Shown piece by piece: positions 12,425 through 25,900 of a stretch of DNA of 64,000 nt (the stretch's first letter is position 1; every line of letters begins with the position of its first letter). Where the stretch lies: contig OU744724.1 of the NCBI GenBank assembly GCA_916613615.1, positions 43,502,662 through 43,566,661 on the forward strand, read 5' to 3'. The position numbers and the translations under genes are program-made. Source of the stretch: Steromphala cineraria. Its lineage: Eukaryota; Mollusca; Gastropoda; Trochida; Trochidae. Below the pieces are notes generated by a model. It was not told the DNA's origin. It ran no database searches and saw only the letters and a program-made list of their open reading frames with translations.

Positions 12425-13054
12425 TAGCTAAAGTTGGGAACCAACGATATATGTCATATTCTAAATATAGCACGCGTCATTTTCAGTAGCTCTGGTGATA
12501 AATACATGTTTTCGACGTAACCATTTAGTGACATCGTTAATTATAACTTGTAACGTGGTAATAAATGCTCCACCTATTAGTAAACATTAGTCTTATTTCA
12601 ATGTCACCAGCGTACTTACAGAAACATTCCTTTTAATTCGCCAGGCGAGCCAAATTAGCGAAATTAAATCGCGTGGGTTATAAAAAAAAGTGGATCTTGC
12701 GATTATTGAATGCAAAATAATGCTCTTATCTAGAACAAATGTAGATTCTTCTTCATATGAAGTTGTTTTTGATTGACTCTGTTAACATTTATCAGCGTCT
12801 TGAATATAGTATTATTACTCTTTTAATATAACATTTAATTGAAATCATATTCCACAGTTTAATGTGCCAGATATTTTGTATTACCCACATGGTGACGTAA
12901 TGCATTTTTTGCTACAACTCATTTGATTTGGATACAGCACATGTGATTGGCGCGGCTTCCCTTTGAAAATATCAACAGTAATATAAGATTGATGCCTTTG
13001 GGCATCAACCAATAAAGCATGCTTTTCATGGCCACATGATAAAGTTTCACATCA

Positions 13055-13545
13055 TTCCTGAAAAGAAACGTTTTCGTCAATTATTCAAAAAAACATTGGT
13101 AGCAAATGATTTATGCATATCAAATTAAGTTTTTTGTGTAAACTGTTCAATATGGGCAAACAATCTATTGCGGTAGTTCTTGTACGGTTCCGCACGGATT
13201 CCACGTGCAGCACGCGAGGCGCGTGCCAATATCAGCTACTTGAAATAGACATTGTTCCTCTAAGTAGAGTCAATGTTTCAACTTCTCATTGTATCTAAGA
13301 AAGATATGCGTTACTCCACATAACCGAAATATCAAAAATAATATGTTGAAATTGGATTGATATAGCGTTGAGCTCGTGTGTAAAATAGTTACCGACCTTG
13401 ACCTCGGGTTCATATTAGATGAACCCTCGTGCACGTGATTTATGATCACCTCGGCCAAACGGCCTCGCCGTTCATGATTCACGTGCGCGAGGGTTCATCT
13501 AACTTGAACACGGTCTGAGTCGGTAACTATTACAGAATTGGCGTA
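13055..13545. repeat. Dispersed repeat ending in foldback arms, copy 1
   Basis: It matches the segment at 52290-52725 over most of its length (for example GTACGGTTCCGCACGGATT and TTGAAATAGACATTGTTCCT). Its right part (about 13381-13537) is an imperfect inverted repeat: AGTTACCGAC, GATGAACCCTCG and CACGTGA recur in reverse complement around a GGCC-AAAC-GGCC centre. No coding capacity; it is a non-autonomous element of unknown class. Confidence 0.65.
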
Positions 13546-13689
13546 GCAGGGACGATACTCAATGATCCAAAATAATATTCAAACAATAGTGCAGCTAAAT
13601 TTTAAATATAATTACCGACATCAATAAAAATTTGTAAAATGATAAAGGAAATCAATAACATTTTATTATTAAATGAAAAAGCTCTATAA

Positions 13690-14575
13690 TTGGCTTCATC
13701 TGCGTATCAAATGAGTATATTAACCAATGAAATACTGCTGTCCAGACTGGAACATGCCACTTGTAATACTGGTGCTGCACTTGCCTGGCTGAAATCGTAT
13801 CTACAGAATAGATCAATGTGTGTAGCGGTTGATGGCTACATGGAATTTCTCAGGTCGTCCTTGGTCCTACCCAAACGAGGGTAAGTGAAAAAACTTGGAA
13901 TAGATTTTGATCAAAATATTTATCCAGACAGTCATGCCCTGAATATCTCCAGAACTGCAAACTATCATCTTGCAAGCATTGGTAAATTGAAAAAGTATCT
14001 CGAACGTGAAACGACCAAACTCCTCATCCATGCTTACGTGACCCCAAGGTTAGGTTATTGTAATGCTTTGTTGGCTGGATCTAGTTCTGTGTCCCATTTG
14101 CAGAGAATCCAGAACAAGGCAGCTCGTATGGTTGCAATGACAAAACCACGTGAACACATTACCCCAATTCTAAAACAAATTGCATTGGCTTCCAGACAAG
14201 CAAAGAGTAGTGTTCAAAGTCCTGATCCTGACCTATGCTGCTCTCTATGAGGACAACTCCCCTTCCTACCTCAAAGAGTTGATTCAGGCATACAAATCAA
14301 CACGGAATCTCCGATCTCAAGACTTGCTGAATCTCTCCGTGCCGGTGACATCAACTAAACTTGCTGATACATTCTCGAAAATAGCCCCCGTCTTGTGGAA
14401 CAGTCTACCATTTGAACTTAAAACAGCAATCTCTCAGACGACCTTCAAGAGCTCTCTAAAAACGTTCCCGATTAGAGACGCATTTAATATGTAATATTTC
14501 TCTTGTTCAGCGCCATTGAGCAGCTTTAAGTTGGAAAATAGGCGCTATACAAATGAATTATTATTATCTTTAATG
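13690..14575 (+). pseudogene. L2/CR1-type LINE reverse transcriptase, broken
   Basis: Three open pieces form the C-terminal part of a non-LTR reverse transcriptase. 13690-13884 encodes the LLSRLE...ALAWLKSYLQNRS...VDG segment. 13885-14190 encodes LGIDFD...KLLIHAYVTPRLGYCNALLAG and LQRIQNKAARMV. 14180-14494 encodes HWLP...FKVLILTYAALY...PSYLKEL and LWNSLPFELK. The catalytic core between the first two (with the YADD box) is missing, and there is a frameshift near 14180-14190. The tail at about 14540-14570 has GGCGCTATACAAAT followed by ATTATTATT, as in L2-type 3' ends. It is a dead, 5'-truncated and internally deleted copy. Confidence 0.88.
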
Positions 14576-15300
14576 TATACCTCCACCATTATAGTGTAAC
14601 TGTGTTATCTTGGGAGTAGTTGTTCATTTTGTCGGTCTGTTTCTGCTTTCCGAACTCTGTCCGAATCATTTCTCCAAGGCTATGCCAGCTTAACTCAAAC
14701 TAACGTATGACAAACATGAAACTTAGATGTATCAACAAATAATTTTTTTTTCCCAGCGGTTTCCGCGCCAATGTTCAATGGCATTCAATACCCTATTTGA
14801 TGTTCCTTCCGTGGTTACACGTTCATTTCCCCCCAAGATAACATGACTCATACAGCGACTTAAGGCACGGTATTTTGTCTAGAACACATCTCCTTTACTA
14901 AACATATTATGTTATCTAACAACGGACATGTAAAAGAAAAGAGTTCACTGTGCTATATCTCAATGTGAAGATTTCAGATTTTAAGCTTGTTTTTTTAAAC
15001 AAACCAAAATCATCAGCAAAAAAAAAACCAACAACAAAAGCCAGAAAAGATACCAAGAAACTCGCTATCAACTGTATTAAACATCGAACGTTCGATTCCT
15101 GTAACGTGCCACATAGTCACACTAAAAAGCGAGAAAAGCAACGGACTTGAAGTCCGCCCCTGTTTAACATCACTCAATGTGTCAAAATAAGTATAGAACC
15201 ACTGGCTCTGTATCTCATCAGGCTAACTAATTTAACATATTGTAAGAGGATCAAAATATGAGGAGTCACAGGTTAGCAAAATCTATAATGTGCTTTCCTG
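14576..15300. other. Non-coding stretch
   Basis: I see no gene, strong repeat or structured element here; the small open frames lack coding character. Confidence 0.4.
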
Positions 15301-15900
15301 ATCAGCGATGGAGAATGTGCACAACGCATGAGCTTTCTTGGACTTGGCTTCTAAATAAGAAGCTAAAAGGGTTTAGGGTTCAAGCCCATGGGTCATATTT
15401 AAGGGATCACAGGGTCACCAAATCTTAAAGGTATTATCTCGTCAGCTAGGGAGTGGGTACATAAAGTTTCAGCTTTCTTTGCCTTCAACTTCTTGTAAAG
15501 CAGATACAAAATAATAGAATTCTCATTATAAGCTACGAAGTGTGTACACAAGATTTCAGATTTCTAGCTATGACATTTGCATCTGAAGTAGATGATCCTA
15601 CCTTTTAGGGCCAGACCACTGTGGATCTAATTGGGGGCAATAGGGTCATCGAATCTACAAATTAGAATCTACATCTGTACACAACGTTTCAAATTTTTAG
15701 GCCTTTATAGCTTCTCTGGAGAGCTAATTGAAAATGATTTTAGCGTCACCAAACGTAGAACCCCGTCACATAATGATTCTTTACACAACGAGTCAGCTTT
15801 CGTTGGTATTTTTCTTCTCGAAATGATACCAAAACGTTTAGGACTATGTCAGGACTGGTCAGGGATCATAAAAGACAGATCCCTGGTTTATTAAACTATT
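15301..15900. repeat. Dispersed repeat family (ACACAAGATTTCAG), copy 1
   Basis: Phrases such as GTACACAAGATTTCAG, TTTCTAGG-like tails and AGGGTCACCAAA recur several times here and again at 61840-62880. The units are diverged and AT-rich; no open frame. Confidence 0.4.
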
Positions 15901-16669
15901 TTAAAGTTTTACATCAGATTTAATCTTTAAATGTAGGCCTATGTCTAAATAACGATTTCGCTTTAAACTTAAAAAGCACAATATATTTAAATATGAATGA
16001 TATCATTTATGTAGACCGACAGATCAGTGGACAAGCTTTCGTTTGGTATGCGGTAAGCACAATCGCAAATGAGGGTAGCCGCCGTGCGCCCTCGCTGTCC
16101 GAAGGTGCACGCAGTTTGAGGTACCGACTCTAGAGGGGCCACATGTCCATTATACAAGTAGGCCAACATCATGAAATTTTTACAGTGGTACAAGCACCAT
16201 AAAATAGTATTCAAATAGTCCCACAATGTTTTCAACATATTTTTTACGCATTTTCAAACCAAGAAATATATATTTTGCCAAACAATTATCAGTATTTAGA
16301 TTTGTACTAGACATCAATTGTTTGAATGTTTATCTATAAATATCTATATAATATATAATAAAGGCTTATGCCAAAAATAAGCCACTTTGCAAGTTTACAA
16401 AATATATCAACACATTCTCAAAAGCTTACATGTATCGAATCTGGCCAAAAACGTTATTATATCGTATGCACCTTATGTAATATATGGGACAGTAAACGAA
16501 AATCTAAAGGAGCATGTATGTACACAATTTTCACGCATGATTTCTTCAAATTCACATATGTCCCGACACGCACTCACAAGACACCGGTGTTACCTGAAGA
16601 GTGTCAACAAAGCGAGTTCACCGGTGCGACAGAGGCTCTTAAATTCAGTCCATTTTCTTTCGATTCAGC

Positions 16670-19600
16670 ATGGTATTTTTTGACGATCTTTCCTCTGATT
16701 CTTCCAAGGGGATATTTCTGACATTAGCTGTCGGCAATGTCATGAAATATGCCATTGGTTACGTGATGCGCTATCGACGACGACACGAAATGCAGAGAGT
16801 TGGGACGGTGTCGTCTTTATATGTATACCCCGTAAAATCGTTCCGGGGACTGAAAGTAAATGAAGCCGAAGTAACGTCAATTGGGATGCGATGCCAAGGG
16901 GTCGGTGACAGGTAATATGAATATTAAATATTATGATAATTCATAATAATAATGAATGTTTTCATGGTACAATTTATTTCCCTTCAGGAACTATGGAATT
17001 AGCATGCGGCTAACAGAACAAAACAAGCACGAACTTGCACCGCAGGTTTACTATATATATATATACATATATAGCTTCATTGCTTTGTTGATGTAGGCCT
17101 ACTTTCCGTTCAGCGAATGCGAACGTTTCTAATCAATCAATGTCATAACAAGCTTACGTATTTATTTGCTTAGAGTCTATGCCCTATGGTTTCATTTGAC
17201 CTTTTAATTAACAGAATACTTAATTGTTTTAAGCGAAATATGTGATCCCTCTGAAAGTTTTCTTTTTACTTATTGTAAAACAATCTTTCTTAATCAATAC
17301 AATAACCTCTTGAATGAACGGACAGTTATAATGCTACGCGAAGCTATTTGCGCACTTACAATAATTGAATTGTGTACACACTAAAATAATCATATGCATT
17401 TTCTCTTGATAAGCGACACCTTTTTCTTCTACTGCAAATAAAAAGTTGAATCATGAGGTGATTCATCACCTGAATTTTATTAAGTTGACAAATGTAGGCC
17501 TATATTTATTTTAGTTTGAATTCTATATTAGATTTTGCGACTGTATCTTTAAGAAACAAGGAGACAAGAGTTTCTAGAGTAACATTGTGTTTATTTTACG
17601 GTTATAAAAATGCCTATCCTGTCAAATATTTATAGCCATGGGCAAAGTATTAGGGAGTGTTTTATTGCAAATTTGTAAAAACATGATCGCGAGAAAGTGT
17701 TTATTACGTCCGCGTAGGTCCTGAATAAGAAACTTGATTTGAAGACGTGTGTTTCCCCAGCTTTCTCTCTGCTGTGAAATACATGACAAACCATCCCTTA
17801 CCTTTCAAGTAAAAAAAGTGCAACTCTTTCAATGATTATAATAATTTTTTTGTAATGTATTTTATTTTGCAAGAGCAATATGCTTGCGATTTCACTACAT
17901 ATATATATATATAATGCACTTGCACTCAAATAAACAGTTTTTGTGGGGTGCAGCACTGCAAAAATTGCCAAAAGTTTAGCAAAATTAGAGAAGTGCCCTG
18001 AAATTTTAATGAGTAATTAGTAAAATTCAAATCCTAGGTCCAGGGTTATGATTATTATTTTTGCCCAAGAATTAAAAATGCATATTTACAGATATATACT
18101 TTCAAAACTGTCCTCATTAATCCAGGACTATAATCTTTAATCATTTCCTCCAAAAATGTGATTTTGACACAAAGCTTTCTACAGTCTATGTGAACTACAC
18201 CAGCGCGTTGTTTGTCAAGTTAATTGCTTGTATACAGGTCCTGTGTTAAAATGAATCTGAATCTGAATCTGAATCTGAATCTGAATCTAAATCTGAATCT
18301 GAATCTGAATCTGAATCTGTTTATTTTGTGTCTTGTCCATACCATTTTCCCAAATTGATATTACTCTTTGCAAAATATATTTTATTCAGAGGGGCAAACA
18401 TTGGAAATTCTAACAAAGGAGCGGGTATACATTTTTATTTGAAATGATGTCAATTTTTTCCCTGTATATATTCTGTCAGAGATTATGTTGTATGTATCTA
18501 CTCTGAATTCGGCGTACAAGGTTCCTCTTGAATCTTTACTGTTTTCAGAGTTGAGTAGAGTTATTAAGATAAGTTAAACTTTGAAGATAGACCTTCATCA
18601 ATTAAGGCAACCATAAAAAACAACGACACTGGAGCAATCGCATCACGAAACAGTATAGAATACAGGACTATAGCAACAGGTTTGGCAAGGATATATACAA
18701 CACTTACATCCATACATCCTTTCAACCAGGCGACTTCATTTCTCTCGCTTCACTTCGAAATAGTCCCCTGTACCCGAACGGCTATACATCGCCAATTCAG
18801 TAGAATGGAAATTCCCTTTTCTATAAATGGAACGCCAATCAAAAAAACACGTCACATATGGATGCAAGACACTACTAGCTGGAGGTAATCCGAGGTGCAA
18901 AAAGTTTTTCCGACTCTGTCTTATATGATTCTGTGTTTGTGTTGAGAATGAAAGTCGATTCAAATCGAGTGTTTCCTGTAAATTCCAATGACTTACAATG
19001 AGAATCAGGAGAAAGTACATTTCATATTCTTCATTAGGCTCTTTCGTCGAACATAGTAATTCCTAATACTCTCAAAAATAATGATCTAAACGTTTTGACT
19101 ATACGATCTTTTGTAAAGAAGTGGTGACCAAAACAATTCCAAAAATGATAATAGATCATAGGACATCTTTTCACAGTTAAGAAAACTTAATAGGCAGCTG
19201 TAGGCCTCGGAAATGGTAACATCTTTATTCTAGTATATTTCATTCAGAACATGGACGGTGTCCACCCCTAACGGCGTCTACTTGACCCAGAGAGACGAGC
19301 CCACCATGGCCCTCATAGTGACCAGTGTCCACGGAGACATGCTGCATCTAGACGCTCCGGGTATGCCCACCCTCAAGCTACCCATCAACCCACCCGTCGT
19401 CCAGAGTATGGTTACCAAGGTTACGTGAGTATCTGTTAATGTCAAAGCATAGGTCAAGTTATCGTTGCGCAACGGATGTAAATATATCTATATATTAATA
19501 TCTAAACTCTGCGGCACTGTATTATGCAGCATAACGTAATGCATCCAAATCGTGATCCTATTTTAAGAGATTGTATTAACCCTTGTAACGCCAGAGTGAA

Positions 19601-22383
19601 GGTCGACACTATTGACTCTCTGAACTGCGGCACCGAGGCTTCCCAGTGGCTCAACAAGTACTTCAAGAGAGAGGGGCTGAGGCTGCACTTCTCCGCCCCA
19701 ACACTGGAGAAGCGAGACTCGTACAATGCTAAGAAGCTGTGGCAGCACCCGGCTCAGAAGGGGGATATGGTAGGGGGATGTGTTTTGTCCAAACCTTTTT
19801 AAATTATTTATGAATAAAGTTATACTATAAAGTTTCCCGTTTTGGCATTCAATAGACTCCATTCATCGGAAAGCCCTCCCCGTCTTAATAAAACTATTCA
19901 GAAAATCCTTAAACCAGCTTCTTATTTGGTTTCAAAATCTCATTTACTGTATGAGAAACTATTTTAAGGTAATTAAAAGAATATATATTTGGATTTTTTT
20001 TGATCTCTCATTCAAGACGGAGGTTATGCTCTAGGAATATCTTGTGTTTCATGATAATGAATGAACTAGTTTAATGAATTTTGTCCAAATATTTTCAAGT
20101 ACACCATTTCAAAATTTTATGTCATTTCATAATGTCAATTTTACAACAGATTCCGTATATAGTTCCTGTAGGTATAGGTTCAGGGAATAGGGTGAGGATG
20201 GGGAGATTAAAGATACGAGGTCTCTGAATCAAGGATTGACCCGATATAAATTCCTTCAAGCACAGATAGACGTTTGTCGTTCAGGTCCTAGCTCCGGTAA
20301 CATCACAATGCTTTACAAAGGCATAACACAATCCAAAAGGATTATAAATAAAACATCTGTCTTTTTTTGCAATATATGTTATAGAAATTGAAAAATATGT
20401 AAACATTAACCTCTCTCCCTACAACAGCCACGAACAAACAACTTGATTAACAGATTGGAATTCTAGTATATGTGAACCCTTGCCCTGCAGACGGCGTTCT
20501 CGGACTACTGCGGCTACATGGTTTTATCCAACCCCTCCCTCGACGTCCTGAACGACCGACTCGAGGATCCCGTTCCTATCGACAACTTCAGGGCCAACAT
20601 CATCGTCGACGGCTGCGCGCCATTCGCTGAGGTAACAGATTCTTAAAGAATTAATATATCACTCTCTTTATTTAATTGAAAAAGATAAGATATGTATTAT
20701 GAAATTCTCTTTCTTCGTCTATCATGTTCTCGTAGCACGGCCTTCATGCATGAAAACCTCGCGAATTACCATACAGAAATGTTAATCTTTGGAAAAATGT
20801 CATTACATTTATCAATACTTGACTTTGATTCCTTGCGTTATGGCAAGAAACCTGCTCGAGCAAGTCCTTGCAATTGTTTATGCTATAACTGCTTGGAACC
20901 TATTTACTAGCTATATGAATAAACCATGTCGAAGATATGATGATCGAGAGGGGCAATCTGATGCTCATTCTTTCGTGCTCATTCTAACACTTAGACTCTA
21001 AAATAAAATGGTCAATTCATCTAAAACTGAAAAAAAGGTTATTGAATAAAATGAAAAGGATATTGAGTTTACTTCATTTTTCTAAAATGGAGCTCTCTAG
21101 TCTTTTTATAGACTTGCTTTTATCATATTTTAGGGTCTGGCTAACAGACTACTCTCTCAACCATCATACGTTGTTCACTGACACTGTATGGAGAAGGACT
21201 TAAAGGGGCAGTAGCACGTTTTTTGATAATTTTATAATTTGAATTTCTCACTTATAATTGTAAGTGAATGCTAAATGTATTACTTTGACAGTGTCAAAAA
21301 TCTCATTACACAAGCCAATCATCCATTGTCATAGGAAAAAGAATGAAGATTCACATAAAATCCATTGGCGGCCATTTTTGTGTGAACACCTTTAATTCAT
21401 TTTTTGTAAGAAAAGGAATCGCATGGCTAAACTTAACGTTATATATTGGAATTATTACTGCTCCATTTAGTTTAAATACATTGTCTTTCAATTGAAATCA
21501 TTAATTTTCATTTTCCTTACATCACCTTATATTCCCCCTAAAAACGTGCTACTGCCCCTTTAAGTTGGCTCAAGTTGGCTACACTATGTATATTGTTGCT
21601 ACACTTTTGTTCTTGGACGTTGTCCTGACTCTCTCGGAAATTGCACATATTGTGACCAAGTGACAATATACAAATTAGGAATTTGAAACGATGTCTTAAA
21701 AAGTCCGCTCTATTTAAAATAAGTCAAAATGACCCCCGTATCTGACCACCAGTGATGGCAAATGATGTTTTCCCCATGTAGGACGATTGGAAGGAGATAC
21801 GTATTGGTCAAGCTCGACTCCGGACATTGGACGCTTGCACGCGCTGTATCCTCGTAACGGTTGACCAGTTTGCCGGCAAGAAGGACAAGAACGAGGAACC
21901 ACTGCGCACACTCAGAACGTGAGTTTCCGGTTCCGTGTTAGCGATGTCAAGATAATACCCATTTCACTTTACAACCCAGAAAACATGCTATCAACCGTAT
22001 TTATTATCTGAAAAGTTTAAGACGGATCTAGCTCTTAAAAATTCATGGTAAAATGGTAACAAAACTTAATTTTTGACCTCAGTTGTGGGAATTGTCTCAG
22101 GTGGACATCCATATACGTTTCTCAAACACGTCAATGGAATGGTAAAATGGTAACATAACTTAATATTTGACCTCAGGTGTTTTTTTATGAGAATATTCTG
22201 AGATGGAAATCCGTATACGTTTCTCGAACACGTCAATGGCATCGTTAGTTGTCAATGAGCCCTTGTTTCAGATTCCGAAAGAAGAATCCATACGGAGAGA
22301 AACCGGCGTTCGGAGTGAATGCGACCTTCATCACACCCGGGATACTCCGCGTTGGGGACCCTATCTATGCAGTATATGCGTAG
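16670..22383 (+). CDS. MTARC: Mitochondrial amidoxime-reducing component-like, copy 1
   Basis: mARC is a molybdenum-cofactor enzyme of the outer mitochondrial membrane that reduces N-hydroxylated compounds with cytochrome b5 and its reductase. The exons are 16670-16911, 19248-19424, 19595-19769, 20491-20631, 21782-21918 and 22272-22383; all have GT/AG and matching phase, giving 327 residues against about 337 in vertebrates. Residues 14-32 are a hydrophobic N-terminal anchor followed by basic residues (YRRRH). The MOSC N-terminal beta-barrel starts at VGTVSSLYVYPVKS. NCGTEASQWL, NFRANIIVDG and the expected Mo-ligand segment DACTRCILVTVD are all present. The end is GVNATFITPGILRVGDPIYAVYA. The ATG at 16670 precedes the anchor and is the first suitable start. 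It is the upstream member of a tandem pair; intron 4 carries a TTAA MITE. Confidence 0.93.
18253..18318 (+). repeat. (GAATCT)11 hexanucleotide microsatellite
   Basis: Eleven GAATCT units with one AAATCT variant, in intron 1 of mARC copy 1. Confidence 0.95.
21204..21559. mobile_element. TTAA MITE, complete copy 1 (356 bp)
   Basis: Terminal inverted repeats AGGGGCAGTAGCACGTTTT and the complement at the right end are bounded by TTAA at 21200-21203 and 21560-21563. A TTAA duplication with these ends fits piggyBac or Kolobok non-autonomous elements. It sits in intron 4 of mARC copy 1. Confidence 0.85.
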
Positions 22384-22598
22384 GACATCGACCAATTAAC
22401 ATCAACATTTTTACGTACATTGTATATCTGTAAATGTCCTACTCATTCCTCTGTATTTATGAACTTCAGAACAATCCGGTCCTAGTGAGATGCAAAGCTT
22501 AACAAAGAACGATAAATATCAGATAACAGGTTAATACCCCAGGCGTTATGTATCATACCAATAAGACAGGAATTTGCATTTTTACTTTCACAACTTAA

Positions 22599-22946
22599 AG
22601 GGGCAGTAGCACGTTTTTTGAAAATTTCATATTTTCAATTTTTCACTGATAATTGTACGTTAATGCTAAATGTATTATTTTGATAGTGTCAAAACTTTCA
22701 TTACACAAACCAATCATCCATAGTCAGAGAACAAATGATAAAAATTCACAAAAAGTCCATTTGCGACCATTTTTGTGTGAACACTTTTATTCATTTTGTG
22801 TAAGAAAAAGGAATTGCATGGCTGAACTTAACATTATATATTTGATTTATTACTGGTTCATTTAGTATCCATACATTTTCAATTGGAACCGTTTAGATTT
22901 ACATGACAATACCTTATATTCCCCCTAAAAGCGTGCTACTGCCCCT
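22599..22946. mobile_element. TTAA MITE, complete copy 2 (348 bp)
   Basis: Same ends and interior as the copy at 21204, bounded by TTAA at 22595-22598 and 22947-22950. It lies about 215 bases past the mARC copy 1 stop codon, so it may fall inside the 3' UTR. Confidence 0.85.
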
Positions 22947-25900
22947 TTAAGGTTGATGAAATGAAACCATATAAGACAATACAAGAGACAAAAGACAAGA
23001 GGAAAATTATAACAAAAATTCTAGTTAAAAGTAACACTTAATTCTTTTTGTTGCTAGAATGTATACATGTATGGTTTTAAATATATTTTTCTTTTTTTCA
23101 ATTAATAGATCTGAACTAAACTAATGTCTATGGCCGCACTACCTAATCAAAACGTTGCTGAGCTTGGAAAAATGGAAAATCAAAAATATAATGAACGGCA
23201 TTTCATATTGATTCCCACATACTCAGCTGAGATCGCTGACAAAATCTTTTGCTTTGGTTAACTTGCTTCCACTGTTATTTCATAGACAATCGTAAAATCG
23301 AAAGCGATCGTTATGTTATTTCACAAATACTTATAAAGCAATGGATATTGTTATCAAAGTCTATATCCAAACAAACGTGTGAAAACGGTTCTGTGGAAGA
23401 TTCAGCAATATCAAAGAAACCACATAAACACAATGATGTTCATTCCTGCCCATTTATCTATCAGGTATGTATCTATCATTGAACATGTTGACAAACAATT
23501 GAAAGCACATAATAGAACTTTTGTTTTAAATTTTATGCCTTCATAGAAAATGTGAAGTTTTCAAGATTTTTCAGCGCTCCAAAAGTTCAGATTTCGCCTT
23601 TAAGAGATTTGATGGTACATTGCTGCTTTACCCACATGTATAATATTTCGTGTCTTTTAAAGATCTGACATCATCAATATCATGCATTTAGCTATTCAGA
23701 CAGTTCTACCTCTTACCAATGCAAATTCTCTTCCCCTTGGTTGGGTTTCTGTAGCACGATCGCACAATGCTAAAATTCCGATGCTCTATATACATATATC
23801 ACTCTTGGGAAGTTTGTATCCACGAAGTTCATACAATGCCCTAATATTTATGAAGGAATGTCCCGTATAGCTGATAGCTATGCATGACAATATAAAGCAC
23901 ACGCATGAAATTTCGTTACGCAATGAACCTAAAACCAAATATCACGAACCCATCGTCCTTTCATTCGGCCATTGCAAGTTTTGCTCAGTTGCTGGTTATT
24001 TAATCTAACGAAACAAAGCTATCCCATTGATCGATATTATGGTTTTGTATGGTCTTTGTAAACAAGTACGATACAAGTACGCTATAGTTAGCAGGGTGCC
24101 ATAAAATGAGAAAGTGATATTATTTGCAATGTGTCTGAGTACAATAACTACAATAGTCCTCCCTGGGAAAATGGCTTGTCTATGTTTTGAGATCTTCTTT
24201 CTTAGTTCGACGCCTTTCGTATGTAAGAAGATTATCAACATAGACATAGATCTATTACTCAGTGAGTGACGTTAGGTTGTGTTGAATGACCATCTCATGA
24301 ATTCAAGATTATATTTGCATTGATTCGGATAATTTACTTTGTATTTCTCATTTCTATTTCTCATATTTACCATTTTTAATATATTTTACGTTTGAAAGAA
24401 TTCTCTTTTTACACAGATTTTATTTTTCTTAGTTTAAAGCCATGATTATGTTACAGACGTTAGTTAATTTTTCAAAGCGATTTTCAACATTGTATCGGTT
24501 AAGGTAATCTTTTTATTTTAATCATACTGAAATGTCCATCGGAATATCTTTTTCTATTAAATAGTTGATAAAATAATTCTTTTGTGTTGTTTATTAACGA
24601 GCAATTATTTCCAGTTATTGATGTTTTAGCTTCTGGTGACAGGGTATCATTTGATCTTTTGGTACACAGAGGGTAATATATCAAACCAAATGTGATATTA
24701 CGAGATTCAAAATACTGGTAATTGGTGATCACATCTGAGAGATTTACCATTATTTAGATACGAGCTAAGCTCATATGAAACAGATCTACACATGAAAACA
24801 AAATTCTTGATCAAATAGACTATTGATCTGGAGATCAATAACAACGATCCAATTACACGCATGATGAAGGATGATCAGGACGTATATTTTCATGTGTGCA
24901 CATATGCACATATCGCTTAGCGTAAATCAATGATTAACGGTCCATGCTAACCGTTGCTGGTTGTCCTAAAGGCAAAATGACTTTGTTGGGATAACTACCC
25001 AATAACATTAACGGTCTATGATTTAACCGTTGCTGGTTATCGTAAAGAGAAAAATGCCTTTGTTTAGATACTTTTACTCAATTCAAATTGTCTGAAATAA
25101 AATGAATCTATAAATACGCTCTAAAATATTCCATGTAATTCTTTACGTTTTTTCCATTTCAATTTATACATATTACATATAAAGGCAAATATACACATCA
25201 TTTAGCTTTCGCTAGTTATAACTCGTCCAAATAATGATAACCCTAACTATTGATCGAAGATTAAATATTCAAATTCGTAAACTCGTAAAGCTACCAAACA
25301 CTTGTTCGTAAAATAATCATTTAATGCTTAACATTTATATAGTTTACGTTTACCTTCATGTTCGATTGGTGAAAATGTCTATATAACGCCATGTGCTTTG
25401 AATTCTCACGCAATGTAGTAGTCCTTAACATTATTATGATTTATTATGCCAAACTTTGACAGCTTCATGGTTATATGCATGAATTCATGTTGATAACAGC
25501 TGTGATAGATACATCACCATACAGATACATCACCACTTGTGATCACCGACACATTATCAGATATACATAAAATTTCGAGTTTATTTAAAGGACATTTCTA
25601 ATGGAACGTTCTACGAGGTCATTATTTTGTCTACACGGAAAACATAGGCCTTATATACGTTGTTACCAAAGTGAAACATAAACCGTGTTGTGAGTATCAC
25701 ATGTGCACAAATGCAAATCACGAATTGATTCCAACTATATATAAGCTATCCCGTTTCGCTCCTTTTTTCCCTCGAAATTTCTAAAGTTTATGGACACATT
25801 TTGGAAAAATTATTTTCTCGGAGGTCATCCTAAGGTTGACAGGACTTTAGTATATTACATATGTTAAACTTTTTTGAAGATCTTGCATGGTCATTCACCA

